In this document: in pieces, positions 7,318 through 14,632 of the stretch
Numbering within the stretch: position 1 is the first letter of the stretch
Layout of the letters: each line of letters opens with the position of its first letter
Notes under the pieces: generated by a model
What the model was told of the DNA's origin: nothing
The model's input: the letters and a program-made list of their open reading frames with translations, nothing else
Database searches by the model: none
Translations under genes and position numbers: made by a program
Assembly (NCBI RefSeq): GCF_004323595.1
Contig: NZ_AP019373.1
Span: forward strand, 1,550,001-1,614,000
Direction: 5' to 3'
Length of the DNA: 64,000 nt
DNA from: Sulfuricystis thermophila
GTDB lineage: Bacteria; Pseudomonadota; Gammaproteobacteria; Burkholderiales; Rhodocyclaceae

Positions 7318-8102
7318 ACATTCGCGATTCGGTTTTGCGCTCGTTGCCCGGTGAAGTGAGGGAAGAGGCGTTACGGCTTGCGGCTGACCGGAAGCTGGAC
7401 GCCAACGATCCGGTCTGGGAAATCGTGGCGTTGGCGGCGGCGAGCTCAGCCAGTGCTCGCGAGACCATCGAGGCTGCCGAGCGCGTCGAGGCGTATGGCA
7501 ATGAGATGGCGGCTCAGGTATCGAAATCGAGGGATGCGCTGCTCAAACTGGCCGAGCGTGTCGATGGCGCAATGAACCAGTTGGCTGACGACGCTCATAA
7601 GCTGGCCGATCATGCCGCTCAGAACGTGCGCAATGCCGGGAAAGAGGTTAAGGAATCGATCCAGCTACTCTCGCGGGAGTTGGGTTATTCCGCCCAGAGT
7701 GGTGTAGAGAGCGGTTTGATCAAGGTGAACCAGGCGTTCAAGCAGGCTCAGGGTGAGTTTGAGAGGAGCGTCGAGAGCTTGGCACGGAATAAGGCGTCTT
7801 TGATTGCCCGTGAAGCTGCTGCGGAGGCGCTTGCCCTGGACACAGTTGTAAATTGGGGTATTCCGATATTGGTATTCACGTTGGCTATCATGGGCGCCTA
7901 TTACCTGGGCACTCTTAGCTTACTTCATACCAGACCATGGCTTGGCTTCGGGATGTTTGTGATTTCGGCGTCAGCTAGCTCCATATTGGTGACCCTTCGC
8001 AATAGGTACACGCCCTTGTGGTACGCCATCGCCAGTAACTTGGGATGGATTTTGATTGCATTATTTGCGGGGGCGACCTGGCTTATCGATGCCATTCGCT
8101 GA
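7314..8102 (+). CDS. TraM/StbC-like coiled-coil membrane protein
   Basis: A 262-residue protein. The N-terminal 170 residues are rich in Ala, Glu and Lys with heptad-like repeats (ETIEAAERVEAYGNEMAAQV and onward), indicating a long coiled coil. Three hydrophobic segments follow (about 178-197, 208-228 and 237-257: WGIPILVFTLAIMGAYYLG, LGFGMFVISASASSILVTL, AIASNLGWILIALFAGATW). TraM of IncP plasmids and MobE occupy the same third place behind TraL/MobD. The start overlaps the ATPase stop. It probably anchors the upstream ATPase to the inner membrane. Confidence 0.6.
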   Translation: MNIRDSVLRSLPGEVREEALRLAADRKLDANDPVWEIVALAAASSASARETIEAAERVEAYGNEMAAQVSKSRDALLKLAERVDGAMNQLADDAHKLADHAAQNVRNAGKEVKESIQLLSRELGYSAQSGVESGLIKVNQAFKQAQGEFERSVESLARNKASLIAREAAAEALALDTVVNWGIPILVFTLAIMGAYYLGTLSLLHTRPWLGFGMFVISASASSILVTLRNRYTPLWYAIASNLGWILIALFAGATWLIDAIR

Positions 8103-8109
8103 GGCTGGT

Positions 8110-8133
8110 GGGTGCCATAGCCACATGGCACCC
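8110..8133 (+). terminator. strong hairpin after the TraKLM-like operon
   Basis: Nine-bp perfect stem GGGTGCCAT / ATGGCACCC with a 6-nt loop, 7 bp after the stop codon. No T-run follows, so it may be a processing or weak termination structure. Confidence 0.5.
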
Positions 8134-8372
8134 CCATCCTCTCCGATCTTACATCTTCATCGGCGTTGTGCCCGTGTCATGGGTTGTCATCCACCTTCAT
8201 CTTATTGCTTGCAAAATCACTTCCTTTGCGAGGATTTCACGACAAGCGCCATGATCCCAAGTGATCTGGGGTGAGATGCATTGATTTTCGATCAGGCGGC
8301 CAATCCATATGAATGGTGCAGGGTAAGGGCCTGTCCCCACGCTTTGGCAAGCCTTCGCGTGTTCGACCCCCT

Positions 8373-8396
8373 GGTCAGGGCTGCGCCCCGACACCC
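8373..8396 (-). other. plasmid mobilisation-region-like motif
   Basis: The minus strand reads GGTGTCGGGGCGCAGCCCTG. From memory this closely resembles the GTGTCGGGGCGCAGCC stretch next to the ColE1/pBR322 bom (oriT) region and of several mobilisable plasmids. No nic sequence was identified. Confidence 0.35.
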
Positions 8397-8465
8397 CTCC
8401 CGTCTCGCTGCGCTTGACGGCGTGCTTGCTAGCGGCGGGTGGCGAGCATGAAGGGGATTGGAAAT

Positions 8466-8520
8466 TCGACTTTATAAAGTCAACTGTCGACCTTCCACTG
8501 TCTACTGTCGACTTTATAAA
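8466..8520. repeat. palindrome and direct-repeat cluster
   Basis: A perfect 14-bp palindrome GACTTTATAAAGTC (8468-8481). TCGACTTTATAAA is repeated at 8466-8478 and 8508-8520, exactly 42 bp (four helical turns) apart. Between them lie ACTGTCGAC / ACTGTCTAC / ACTGTCGAC units. The phased arrangement looks like a multi-site protein-binding region. Confidence 0.65.
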
Positions 8521-8656
8521 AATCCCGATAGTTTTAGTCGGCTGCTATCTGGCGTCGAAAGACATCATTATGTTATGTGAATTGACTTGACTAAGCGAAA
8601 CTGATAGATATGCCAACTACGCAGCGCATTCCACCTATTCCTTCCAGACCGATATC

Positions 8657-9022
8657 ATGGATAACGCCATGAAAATGCTTAATTATCCAGGACAACCAGA
8701 AGTCGATGATCACACAGAGGCAAAGGCTACCCAAGATAACCGATATGAATGTCCAAAATGTCATCAGCCCTATGTCACCATCACAGCGCCAGACCCCTAC
8801 ACGCTGATGGGCCTCATTGGGTTCCTGATCATCCTGGGTGGAATCATCGCCATGATGCTTGGCGTCTTCCTTCATGGGTTACTGACGATCATCATTGGCA
8901 TCCTCATCAATCGGCTATTTCAAGGCACCAAGATCATATCGGTATGTCCGGTCTGTCACGCCCGCGCACCAGATAGGAGCTCATTCGCCTATATGCTCGG
9001 CAGATATATCGGCCGTCTGTAG
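8657..9022 (+). CDS. zinc-ribbon membrane protein, unknown function
   Basis: A 121-residue protein with a CPKC motif near residue 33 and a CPVC motif near residue 97, flanking two hydrophobic helices (LMGLIGFLIILGGIIAMML and VFLHGLLTIIIGILI). Paired CxxC motifs in this setting suggest a small zinc ribbon split across a membrane hairpin. No ribosome site is obvious; an internal ATG at 8672 is an alternative start. A Rho-independent terminator follows. Not recognised further. Confidence 0.6.
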   Translation: MDNAMKMLNYPGQPEVDDHTEAKATQDNRYECPKCHQPYVTITAPDPYTLMGLIGFLIILGGIIAMMLGVFLHGLLTIIIGILINRLFQGTKIISVCPVCHARAPDRSSFAYMLGRYIGRL

Positions 9023-9048
9023 TAGCCAATCCAGCATGATCTGATCAT

Positions 9049-9070
9049 CCCGCCTTCGAGCGGGTTTTTT
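9049..9070 (+). terminator. Rho-independent terminator
   Basis: CCCGC-CTTCGA-GCGGG stem followed by TTTTTT, 26 bp after the stop of the zinc-ribbon gene. Confidence 0.8.
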
Positions 9071-9135
9071 GTGATGCAGGGCCATTTGTGGCATGGCTTC
9101 GAAAGCCTCTAGGGACGTGAAACCACCACCTAGTT

Positions 9136-9440
9136 TTAGGTCGCCATGAAACGATTCCTCCCCTTTCTCGTTCTGATGATTGCTTCAATCACGCGCGTCT
9201 GGGCTTCGACCTCGGCATCCCACAGATAGCACCACTGTTCGAGCAGCAGCATCTTGAACATGACCAACGGTGGGTGCAAGGGACGGCCAGTATGGCTGTA
9301 GAGACTGCCCAGCGGCAACTCAAAAGCCGACCAGTCGATCAGCCGCTTGATCTTGAGCAGCCAATGATCGCCAGACACCCGCCCTGCCAGCAGGTCGTCG
9401 CCAAAGCCGATTTGACGGTTAAGCTTGCTTCCATTTCTTT
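9136..9440 (-). pseudogene. IS5-family transposase remnant (N-terminal part)
   Basis: The frame carries LKIKRLIDWSAFE and HTGRPLHPPLVMFKMLLLEQW, the DUF772-type N-terminal domain of IS5 transposases, but breaks off after about 100 residues and ends in an unrelated tail (RTRKGRNRFMAT). The catalytic DDE region is missing and no terminal inverted repeats were found, so this is a dead fragment. Confidence 0.75.
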
Positions 9441-9603
9441 CACCTCCGCGAACGATTCATCCTTCATACATGACAGAAGCAAAATCGTTCACGGGTTTCG
9501 CAGAACTTTCGTCACATTTTTTGCCAATTCGTGCAGTGCCTGTCCAGTTTTTGATGGAGTCACTTCCCAGGTCGCGTGCAATGTACAAATTGGTCGCAGC
9601 CCG
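9441..9603. other. intergenic spacer left of IS21 element
   Basis: No gene or convincing signal seen. It ends with CAGCCCG (9597-9603), the left copy of the IS21 target duplication. Before the insertion this stretch continued into the sequence now at 12326, upstream of the copper chaperone gene. Confidence 0.6.
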
Positions 9604-9795
9604 TGCGCATTCCGACGAACGTGACCGACCGCACCGATGAACGTGACCGCTGGGGAAGCGCGGATGCGTGGTGTTCAAATTCTACCTCGACCGGTCACGA
9701 TGCTCCGTGGCAGGGTTGTCCATAGGCGACCGCCAGCGCGCCTCTAACGCTGGCGGGCGGTCGCCTGTGGGGAACCTGTGTTTGGCGCACTGGCA

Positions 9796-10530
9796 TCACG
9801 TCCTTCTCGCCTTGCGCATCGAGTCGCCAGTCAGCTTGAGCCGGTGCGAGGCATGCAGAATGCGATCGAGGATGGCGTCGGCGAGCGTCGGCTCGCCGAG
9901 ATACTCGTGCCAATGCTCGACGGGTAGCTGGCTGGTGATGATGGTCGAGCGCGTGCCGACGCGGTCGTCGAGCACCTCGAGCAAGTCGGAGCGTTCCGCC
10001 GCCGACGGCGGCGCCAATCCCCAATCGTCGATCAGCAATAGGTCGGTCTTCGCCAGCGCTGAGAGGCGACGCGTGAAGCTGCCGTCGCCGTGGGCGATGC
10101 GCAGTTCCTCGAAGAGCCGCGGCAGGCGGACATACAACACCGAGAAGCCCTGCCGGCAGGCAGCGTTGCCGAGCGCGCAGGCGAGCCAGGTCTTGCCGCT
10201 GCCGGTGGAGCCGGTGATCAGGCAGTTCTGGTGATGGCGGATCCAGTCGCCGCCGCCGAGCGAAGCGAGGAGTTTTTTCTCCAGGCCGCGCCCGGGGCGG
10301 TAATCGACATCCTCGAGGCAGGCGCTGCCGACCTTGAGCTTGGCCTGCTTGAGCAGGCGGGTGAGGCGTTTGGAGTCGCGGAACGACATCTCCCGGTCGA
10401 TGATCAGGGCGATGCGCTCCTCGAAGGACAGCGCCGCCGCGCCGGGCTGGGCCAATTGCTCCTCGAGGGCACGGGCCATGCCATCCAGGCGCAGGGTCTT
10501 GAGTTGGGTGAGGCTGTGGTGGGTGAGCAT
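9796..10530 (-). CDS. istB: IS21 transposition helper ATPase IstB
   Basis: A 244-residue AAA+ ATPase with Walker A GSTGSGKT (about residue 107) and Walker B LLLIDDWG (about 170), and the family start [17 protein letters not shown]. IstB assembles on target DNA and stimulates the IstA transposase. It is located 18 bp downstream of istA, as usual in IS21 elements, and full length. Confidence 0.95.
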   Translation of the reverse strand: MLTHHSLTQLKTLRLDGMARALEEQLAQPGAAALSFEERIALIIDREMSFRDSKRLTRLLKQAKLKVGSACLEDVDYRPGRGLEKKLLASLGGGDWIRHHQNCLITGSTGSGKTWLACALGNAACRQGFSVLYVRLPRLFEELRIAHGDGSFTRRLSALAKTDLLLIDDWGLAPPSAAERSDLLEVLDDRVGTRSTIITSQLPVEHWHEYLGEPTLADAILDRILHASHRLKLTGDSMRKARRT

Positions 10531-10548
10531 AGGTCTCCTGGGTTGAGG

Positions 10549-12093
10549 TCAGTGGTAGTACGAGGAACCGCGCACGTTACCGTGCGACGGCAGGGTCAGT
10601 TCCGCTTGGGTGTCAGGCAGCGGTTGGCGGTCGAGGCCGGCCTTGAGGATCGAGGCGACCGACTTGTAGCGGCGCGCGCCCAGGGTGACGGCCCGAGTGC
10701 AGGCGGCTTCCAGTCGTTCCTTGCCATAGGTCCTGGCCAGGCGCATGACGCCCAGGCAGGCGCGGTAGCCCTGTTCCGGATGCGGCCGCGACTCGAGCTG
10801 GTAGCGCACGATTTCCGTCGTCGCCGGTCCCACGGTCGCGGCCCAGTTGAGCATCCGGCCCGGTGTCCATTCGGCGTGGGCCCGGTGCGACGCGGGCATG
10901 TGCTCCGGGACGGTGCTGTGGGCGCCATGGCGCGGATTGCGCGCATGGGCCGCCACCCGCTTGCCCTTGAAGAAGCATTCAACGCTGCTGGCGGTCAGGC
11001 GGATCTCGATCTCCTGCCGGACCAGGGTGTGGGGCACGCTGTAGTAATGGCCGTCGACTTCGACGTGATAGTCGATGTTGGCGCGGGCCTTCTTCCACTG
11101 GGCGTACTGGAAGGGAATGGCCGGCAACGGGCGCAGGGCCGGGCGGTCGATGGACTCGAAGGCGTCCCGGCGGCAGCCGGGCAGCTTCTTGAACGGCCGG
11201 CCATTGAGGTCCTCGACCAGGTCGGCGATGGCGGCGTTCAGTTCCGCCAGCGAGAAGAAGCACCGATGCCGCAGCCGGGCGAGGATCCAGCGCTGCACGA
11301 TCTGCACGCCGACTTCGACCTTGGCCTTGTCCTGCGGACGATAGGGACGCGCCGGCAGCACGGCGGTGCCGTAATGGGCGGCGAATTCCGCCACCGCCCG
11401 CTGCGGTTCCGGCTCGTAGCGATTGGCCTCGCCGATCATCGCCCGCGGGTTGTCGGGAACGATCAGTTCGGGGACGCCGCCGATGAAGGCGAGCGCCCGG
11501 CCCAGGGCGCCCAGCCAGTCGGCCTGGGTCTGCGCCGCCGTGGCGCAGGCATAGGTGTAGTTCGAGGCACCGAGCACGGCGACGAAGATCTGGGCGCGGC
11601 AAATCTCGCCCGTGGCGGGGTCGATGACCGGCACGGTGTCACCGGCATAGTCGGCGAACAACTTCTCGCCGGCCCGGTGGATCTGCCGCATCGAGCGCTT
11701 CAGGCTCCGGGCGAAGGCCCGGTAGAGGTCGCAAAAGCGCGAGTACTGGTAGGCAGCATCAGGGTACCCCTGGCGGTACTCCTCCCAGAGCAGCGCCAGC
11801 GTGACGCTCTTGTTCTTCAGTTCCTGATGGACGCGGGCAAAGTCCGGGACCACATGGTCGCTGGCAGCGCCGCGTCCCCGGCGCAGATTCAGACGGCGCT
11901 CCAGCGCGTCCTCATCCAGATCCTTGATCTGCCCCCAGTCCAGACCGACCACTTCCGCCGCCTTCACGTACTTGGCGACGACGCCCTTGGAAACCTTCAG
12001 CGCCCGAGCGATCTGCTCGAAAGACAGCGCGCATTCGTACTTGAGCCGCAACAGCTCCTTGATCTTGTGCATGGCAATCCGTTCTGCCGCCAT
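10549..12093 (-). CDS. istA: IS21 transposase IstA
   Basis: A 514-residue DDE transposase. The N-terminus has a helix-turn-helix (LRLKYECALSFEQIARALKVSKGVVAKYVK). The central retroviral-integrase-like core includes KLFADYAGDTVPV, IFVAVLGASNYTYA, VPDNPRAMI and YRPQDKAKVEVGVQIVQRWI, giving the D-D-E set. Start MAAERIAMHKIKEL at 12093 is chosen for the GAGGG ribosome site just before it. Confidence 0.94.
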   Translation of the reverse strand: MAAERIAMHKIKELLRLKYECALSFEQIARALKVSKGVVAKYVKAAEVVGLDWGQIKDLDEDALERRLNLRRGRGAASDHVVPDFARVHQELKNKSVTLALLWEEYRQGYPDAAYQYSRFCDLYRAFARSLKRSMRQIHRAGEKLFADYAGDTVPVIDPATGEICRAQIFVAVLGASNYTYACATAAQTQADWLGALGRALAFIGGVPELIVPDNPRAMIGEANRYEPEPQRAVAEFAAHYGTAVLPARPYRPQDKAKVEVGVQIVQRWILARLRHRCFFSLAELNAAIADLVEDLNGRPFKKLPGCRRDAFESIDRPALRPLPAIPFQYAQWKKARANIDYHVEVDGHYYSVPHTLVRQEIEIRLTASSVECFFKGKRVAAHARNPRHGAHSTVPEHMPASHRAHAEWTPGRMLNWAATVGPATTEIVRYQLESRPHPEQGYRACLGVMRLARTYGKERLEAACTRAVTLGARRYKSVASILKAGLDRQPLPDTQAELTLPSHGNVRGSSYYH

Positions 12094-12318
12094 CCCGTCC
12101 CTCGCAAAAAGCTCGGGAGAGTAGCGGCTTCTCAAACGTCGTTGCCACACACCCGCATTTCCATTCCGACACCGTAACCGGCGATTCCGACATCGTGACC
12201 GGCCGTTCCGACAATTCGGCCAAATCGGTCACGACTATTTCGGAATTCGCGGTCACGCCCTCGGAATCAGCGGTCACACTTTTTCGGAATCAGCGGTCAC
12301 GTTGCGTCGGAATACGCA

Positions 12319-12379
12319 CAGCCCGGATTCTGTGCCACTGTGGCATCATGAAAAGCCTTTAGTCACGCAAGGAGGATAC
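12319..12379 (+). other. leader of pcuAC with right target duplication
   Basis: CAGCCCG (12319-12325) is the right IS21 target duplication. GGAGGA at 12371-12376 is the ribosome site of the next gene. Only 61 bp remain between the IS and the gene, so the insertion has separated pcuAC from any native upstream promoter and may drive it from the IS end. Confidence 0.6.
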
Positions 12380-12829
12380 ATGAACCATCTCACCCTAATG
12401 ACCGTCCTGACCACCTTTGTCACCAGCAGCGTCCTCGCTCAGGTGGAAGTCAAGGACCCTTGGGTCCGCGCCTCGGTGCCGGCGCAGAACGCCACCGGCG
12501 CCTTCCTGGAACTCACAGCCAAAGAGGATGCGCGACTGGTGGCTGCGCGGTCGCCCGTGGCCAGGACCGTGGAGATCCACGAAATGAAAATGGAAGGTGT
12601 TGTCATGAAAATGCGCGCCATCCCCGGGTTGGATCTGCCGGCAGGCAAACCAGTGGCCCTCACCCCCAGCGGCTACCACATCATGCTTTTGGGCCTTAAA
12701 AGCCAAGTCAAGGTGGGTGACAGCGTACCTTTGACCTTGGTCGTGGAAACGAGGGAAGGCAAGCAGGAAATCGAAGTCAACGCACAAGTCAAGCCACTGG
12801 GTGAAGCCCACGGCCATCACCACCACTGA
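12380..12829 (+). CDS. PCu(A)C periplasmic copper chaperone
   Basis: A 149-residue secreted protein. Residues 1-20 form a signal peptide (LTLMTVLTTFVTSSVLAQ). The mature part follows the PCuAC/DUF461 pattern: VKDPWVRASVPAQNATGAFLEL, TVEIHEMKMEGVVMKMR and GYHIMLLGLK, giving the Met/His Cu(I) ligands (H..M...H.M), plus a His-rich tail HGHHHH that may bind Cu(II). PCu(A)C hands copper to cuproenzymes together with SCO proteins. In this cassette the likely client is the copper-dependent methanethiol oxidase encoded next. The ribosome site is GGAGGA. Confidence 0.92.
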   Translation: MNHLTLMTVLTTFVTSSVLAQVEVKDPWVRASVPAQNATGAFLELTAKEDARLVAARSPVARTVEIHEMKMEGVVMKMRAIPGLDLPAGKPVALTPSGYHIMLLGLKSQVKVGDSVPLTLVVETREGKQEIEVNAQVKPLGEAHGHHHH

Positions 12830-13016
12830 AACAGCATTGGGGTGGCAGGCCAGCGCGGCCGACGCCATTCTCATGAACATCTGGGGTTTGGCCTTTTCCC
12901 GCTTGCTCTTTCATATGAAACGGTCCTGAGCAAACAACTGCTCAGCGCTGGCGAAGCGGGTCGGACCCTCCTGTTCCCAGCCATGATCTACTCTTCGCGT
13001 GAGCAGGGGATATTGC

Positions 13017-13054
13017 TGCGACAAATTGTCACAGGTGTTGATCCGATTGTCACA
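13017..13054 (+). promoter_or_regulatory. putative upstream activator sites for the sigma-54 regulator
   Basis: TGCGACAAATTGTCACA (13017-13033) is a near-perfect dyad. A second TTGTCACA half-site lies at 13047-13054, 21 bp (two helical turns) from the first. The boxes lie about 65-105 bp upstream of the -24 element, the usual distance for enhancer sites bound by AcoR-type activators. Confidence 0.65.
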
Positions 13055-13119
13055 GCTAGGCCACGCTGCAAAGCCAGAGAGGCGATTTAACGCTCTGATG
13101 AATAATGAATTATCGTTTG

Positions 13120-13135
13120 TGGCACGAGCTTTGCT
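13120..13135 (+). promoter_or_regulatory. sigma-54 (-24/-12) promoter of mtoX operon
   Basis: TGGCACGAGCTTTGCT matches the consensus TGGCAC-N5-TTGCW at every fixed position. The transcript would start near 13147, leaving about 100 nt of leader before mtoX. The only sigma-54 activator in the window is encoded in the same cassette. Confidence 0.9.
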
Positions 13136-13244
13136 GATCAACGATGCAAAGCTGATGTGCGAAGACAAGCGTCCGCCACTTGCGGCAGGAAACCGCTGCG
13201 TTGTGCTCAGCACGAAACCATGTTCATAACAACGGAGGAGACAG

Positions 13245-14618
13245 ATGATGAGCAAGAACTACCGATTCACGAGAGGCTTGAAAGCGGTCCTCACCGCGGC
13301 GATGGCGATGGCGTTGGCGTTTCAGCCACCGGCAGCTCACGCCGACGAAACCAGTTGTTCTCCTTTCACCCCCCTGATCAAGGGGCAGGAGGACTTCGTT
13401 TATGTCTGGACACTGGGGGTGGAAGGCGTAGGCGACGGCTCTGACAAGCTGGTCACCGTTGACGTGAATCCAAAATCGAAAACCTTCGGCAAGGTTATAC
13501 ACACCCTCTCCGTGGGTGGGCGCAACGAAGCCCACCACCTAGGCTTGTCCGATGATCGAAGGTATCTGTGGGGCGGTGGTCTGGATACCAGCAAAATTTT
13601 TATTTTTGACATTCACACGGACCCAGCCAAGCCAAGACTGGTGAAGATCATCACCGATTTCGTCGAAAAATCAGGTGGCGTCGTCGGTCCTCACACCTTC
13701 TATGCGATCCCTGGCCGAATGATCATCACCGGGCTGTCGAATAACAAGGATCATGGTGGGGAAACCGCTCATGTGATCTACAACAACAAGGGTGAATACG
13801 TCAAAACCGTCTGGATTCCCACGAGCGAAATGAACGGCGTCAAGGGCGACGGCTACAACTACGACGTGGCAATCAACCCCAGGAAAAGCGTCATGTTATC
13901 CACTTCCTTCACTGGATGGAATAATTACATGATGGATCTTGGGAAACTGGTGAAAGACCAAGAGGCCATGAAGCGGTTTGGCAGTACTTCGGTCATGTGG
14001 GACTACAAGACGCTGATACCGCTCAAGATCTTTAACACACCCGGAGCACCTCTGGAAGCTCGTTGGAACTGGGGGGGCGGCAAGGATTTTGCTGTAACGA
14101 CGGCCGCGCTGACTTCAAAGATCTGGGTGTATACACAGGATGAGAAGGGAGAGTGGCAAGCACATGAGGTGGGCACTATTGGCAACCCGAGCGAAATTCC
14201 ATTGCCCGTTGATATTTCCATCACAAGCGACGGAAAGGGCATGTGGATCAACACATTCATGGATGGCACCACGCGCTATTGGGATTTCTCGGACCCAATG
14301 AAACCTATAGAGGTGTACAAAAAGAAAATCGGTTCGCAGGTCAATATGGTCTCGCAAAGCTATGACGGCAAGCGCATTTACTTCACCTCGTCTTTGCTCG
14401 CGAACTGGGACAAAAAGGGACAGGACGACGAGCAATTTCTCAAGATGTATTACTGGGACGGAAAGGAACTCAAGCTTGGCTTTGCGATTGACTTCTACAA
14501 GGAGAAACTCGGGCGAGCTCACCATATGAAATTTCAGGCGCGCGACATGAGCCGACTCCGGCCTCTTCATGCCGACGCAGGGGAGCATGAATACGCCAAG
14601 CTGACCTTGGCAGAGTAA
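13245..14618 (+). CDS. mtoX: methanethiol oxidase, SBP56 family (MtoX)
   Basis: A 457-residue periplasmic enzyme of the selenium-binding-protein-56 family. Bacterial members (MtoX of Hyphomicrobium) are copper-dependent methanethiol oxidases: CH3SH + O2 + H2O to formaldehyde, H2S and H2O2. A signal peptide covers about residues 1-30 (LTAAMAMALAFQPPAAHA). Family motifs seen: GGRNEAHHLGLSDDRRYLWGG, GPHTFYAIPGRMIITGLSN, GYNYDVAINPRKSVMLSTSF, WDYKTLIPLKIF and GRAHHMKFQARDM. It contains His-rich sites fitting metal binding. The ATG at 13245 follows GGAGGAG; 13248 is an alternative. A sigma-54 promoter precedes it, and SCO1 and mauG follow as in Hyphomicrobium. It is not a selenoprotein (no in-frame TGA). 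Confidence 0.93.
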   Translation: MMSKNYRFTRGLKAVLTAAMAMALAFQPPAAHADETSCSPFTPLIKGQEDFVYVWTLGVEGVGDGSDKLVTVDVNPKSKTFGKVIHTLSVGGRNEAHHLGLSDDRRYLWGGGLDTSKIFIFDIHTDPAKPRLVKIITDFVEKSGGVVGPHTFYAIPGRMIITGLSNNKDHGGETAHVIYNNKGEYVKTVWIPTSEMNGVKGDGYNYDVAINPRKSVMLSTSFTGWNNYMMDLGKLVKDQEAMKRFGSTSVMWDYKTLIPLKIFNTPGAPLEARWNWGGGKDFAVTTAALTSKIWVYTQDEKGEWQAHEVGTIGNPSEIPLPVDISITSDGKGMWINTFMDGTTRYWDFSDPMKPIEVYKKKIGSQVNMVSQSYDGKRIYFTSSLLANWDKKGQDDEQFLKMYYWDGKELKLGFAIDFYKEKLGRAHHMKFQARDMSRLRPLHADAGEHEYAKLTLAE

Positions 14619-14632
14619 TCCGTTCCATCGTG

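Larger units (their letters stand above)
8134..8656. other. 523-bp intergenic region with oriT-like and repeat motifs
   Basis: Gene-free. It contains a mobilisation-region-like motif (8373-8396) and a cluster of ACTGTCGAC / GACTTTATAAAGTC repeats (8466-8520), described separately. Nothing else is recognised. Confidence 0.6.
9604..12318 (-). mobile_element. complete IS21-family insertion sequence, 2715 bp
   Basis: Contains istA and istB on the minus strand. Ends are inverted: left TGCGCATTCCGACGAACGTG, right (reversed) TGCGTATTCCGACGCAACGT. Several further copies of ATTCCGA...GTGACCG occur inside each end, as IS21 elements have multiple transposase sites. A 7-bp target duplication CAGCCCG flanks it (9597-9603 and 12319-12325). 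Both genes are open, so the element may still be active. Confidence 0.93.
12830..13244. other. 415-bp regulatory region upstream of mtoX
   Basis: Gene-free. It contains palindrome TTTCATATGAAA (12909-12920), hairpin CTGAGCA/TGCTCAG (12926-12945), two TTGTCACA activator-like boxes (13017-13054) and a sigma-54 promoter (13120-13135). A stretch at 12942 resembles the dispersed chromosomal repeat at 17 of 21 positions and is not counted as a copy. Confidence 0.7.

Noticed and set aside
10090-12177. Long open frame on the plus strand across the IS21 element
   Set aside because: Antisense to istA and istB, which carry clear transposase and ATPase motifs.
12942-12962. CAGCGCTGGCGAAGCGGGTC-like stretch inside the island resembling the dispersed repeat
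   Set aside because: Only 17 of 21 positions match, with changes in the otherwise constant right part; kept out of the copy count.
12842-13090. Open frame between pcuAC and mtoX
   Set aside because: No ribosome site, no recognisable domain, and it covers the activator boxes; treated as regulatory DNA.
13245-14618. SBP56 as a selenoprotein or general selenium-binding protein
   Set aside because: No in-frame TGA; the SCO1/mauG/copper-chaperone context and signal peptide fit a bacterial methanethiol oxidase better.
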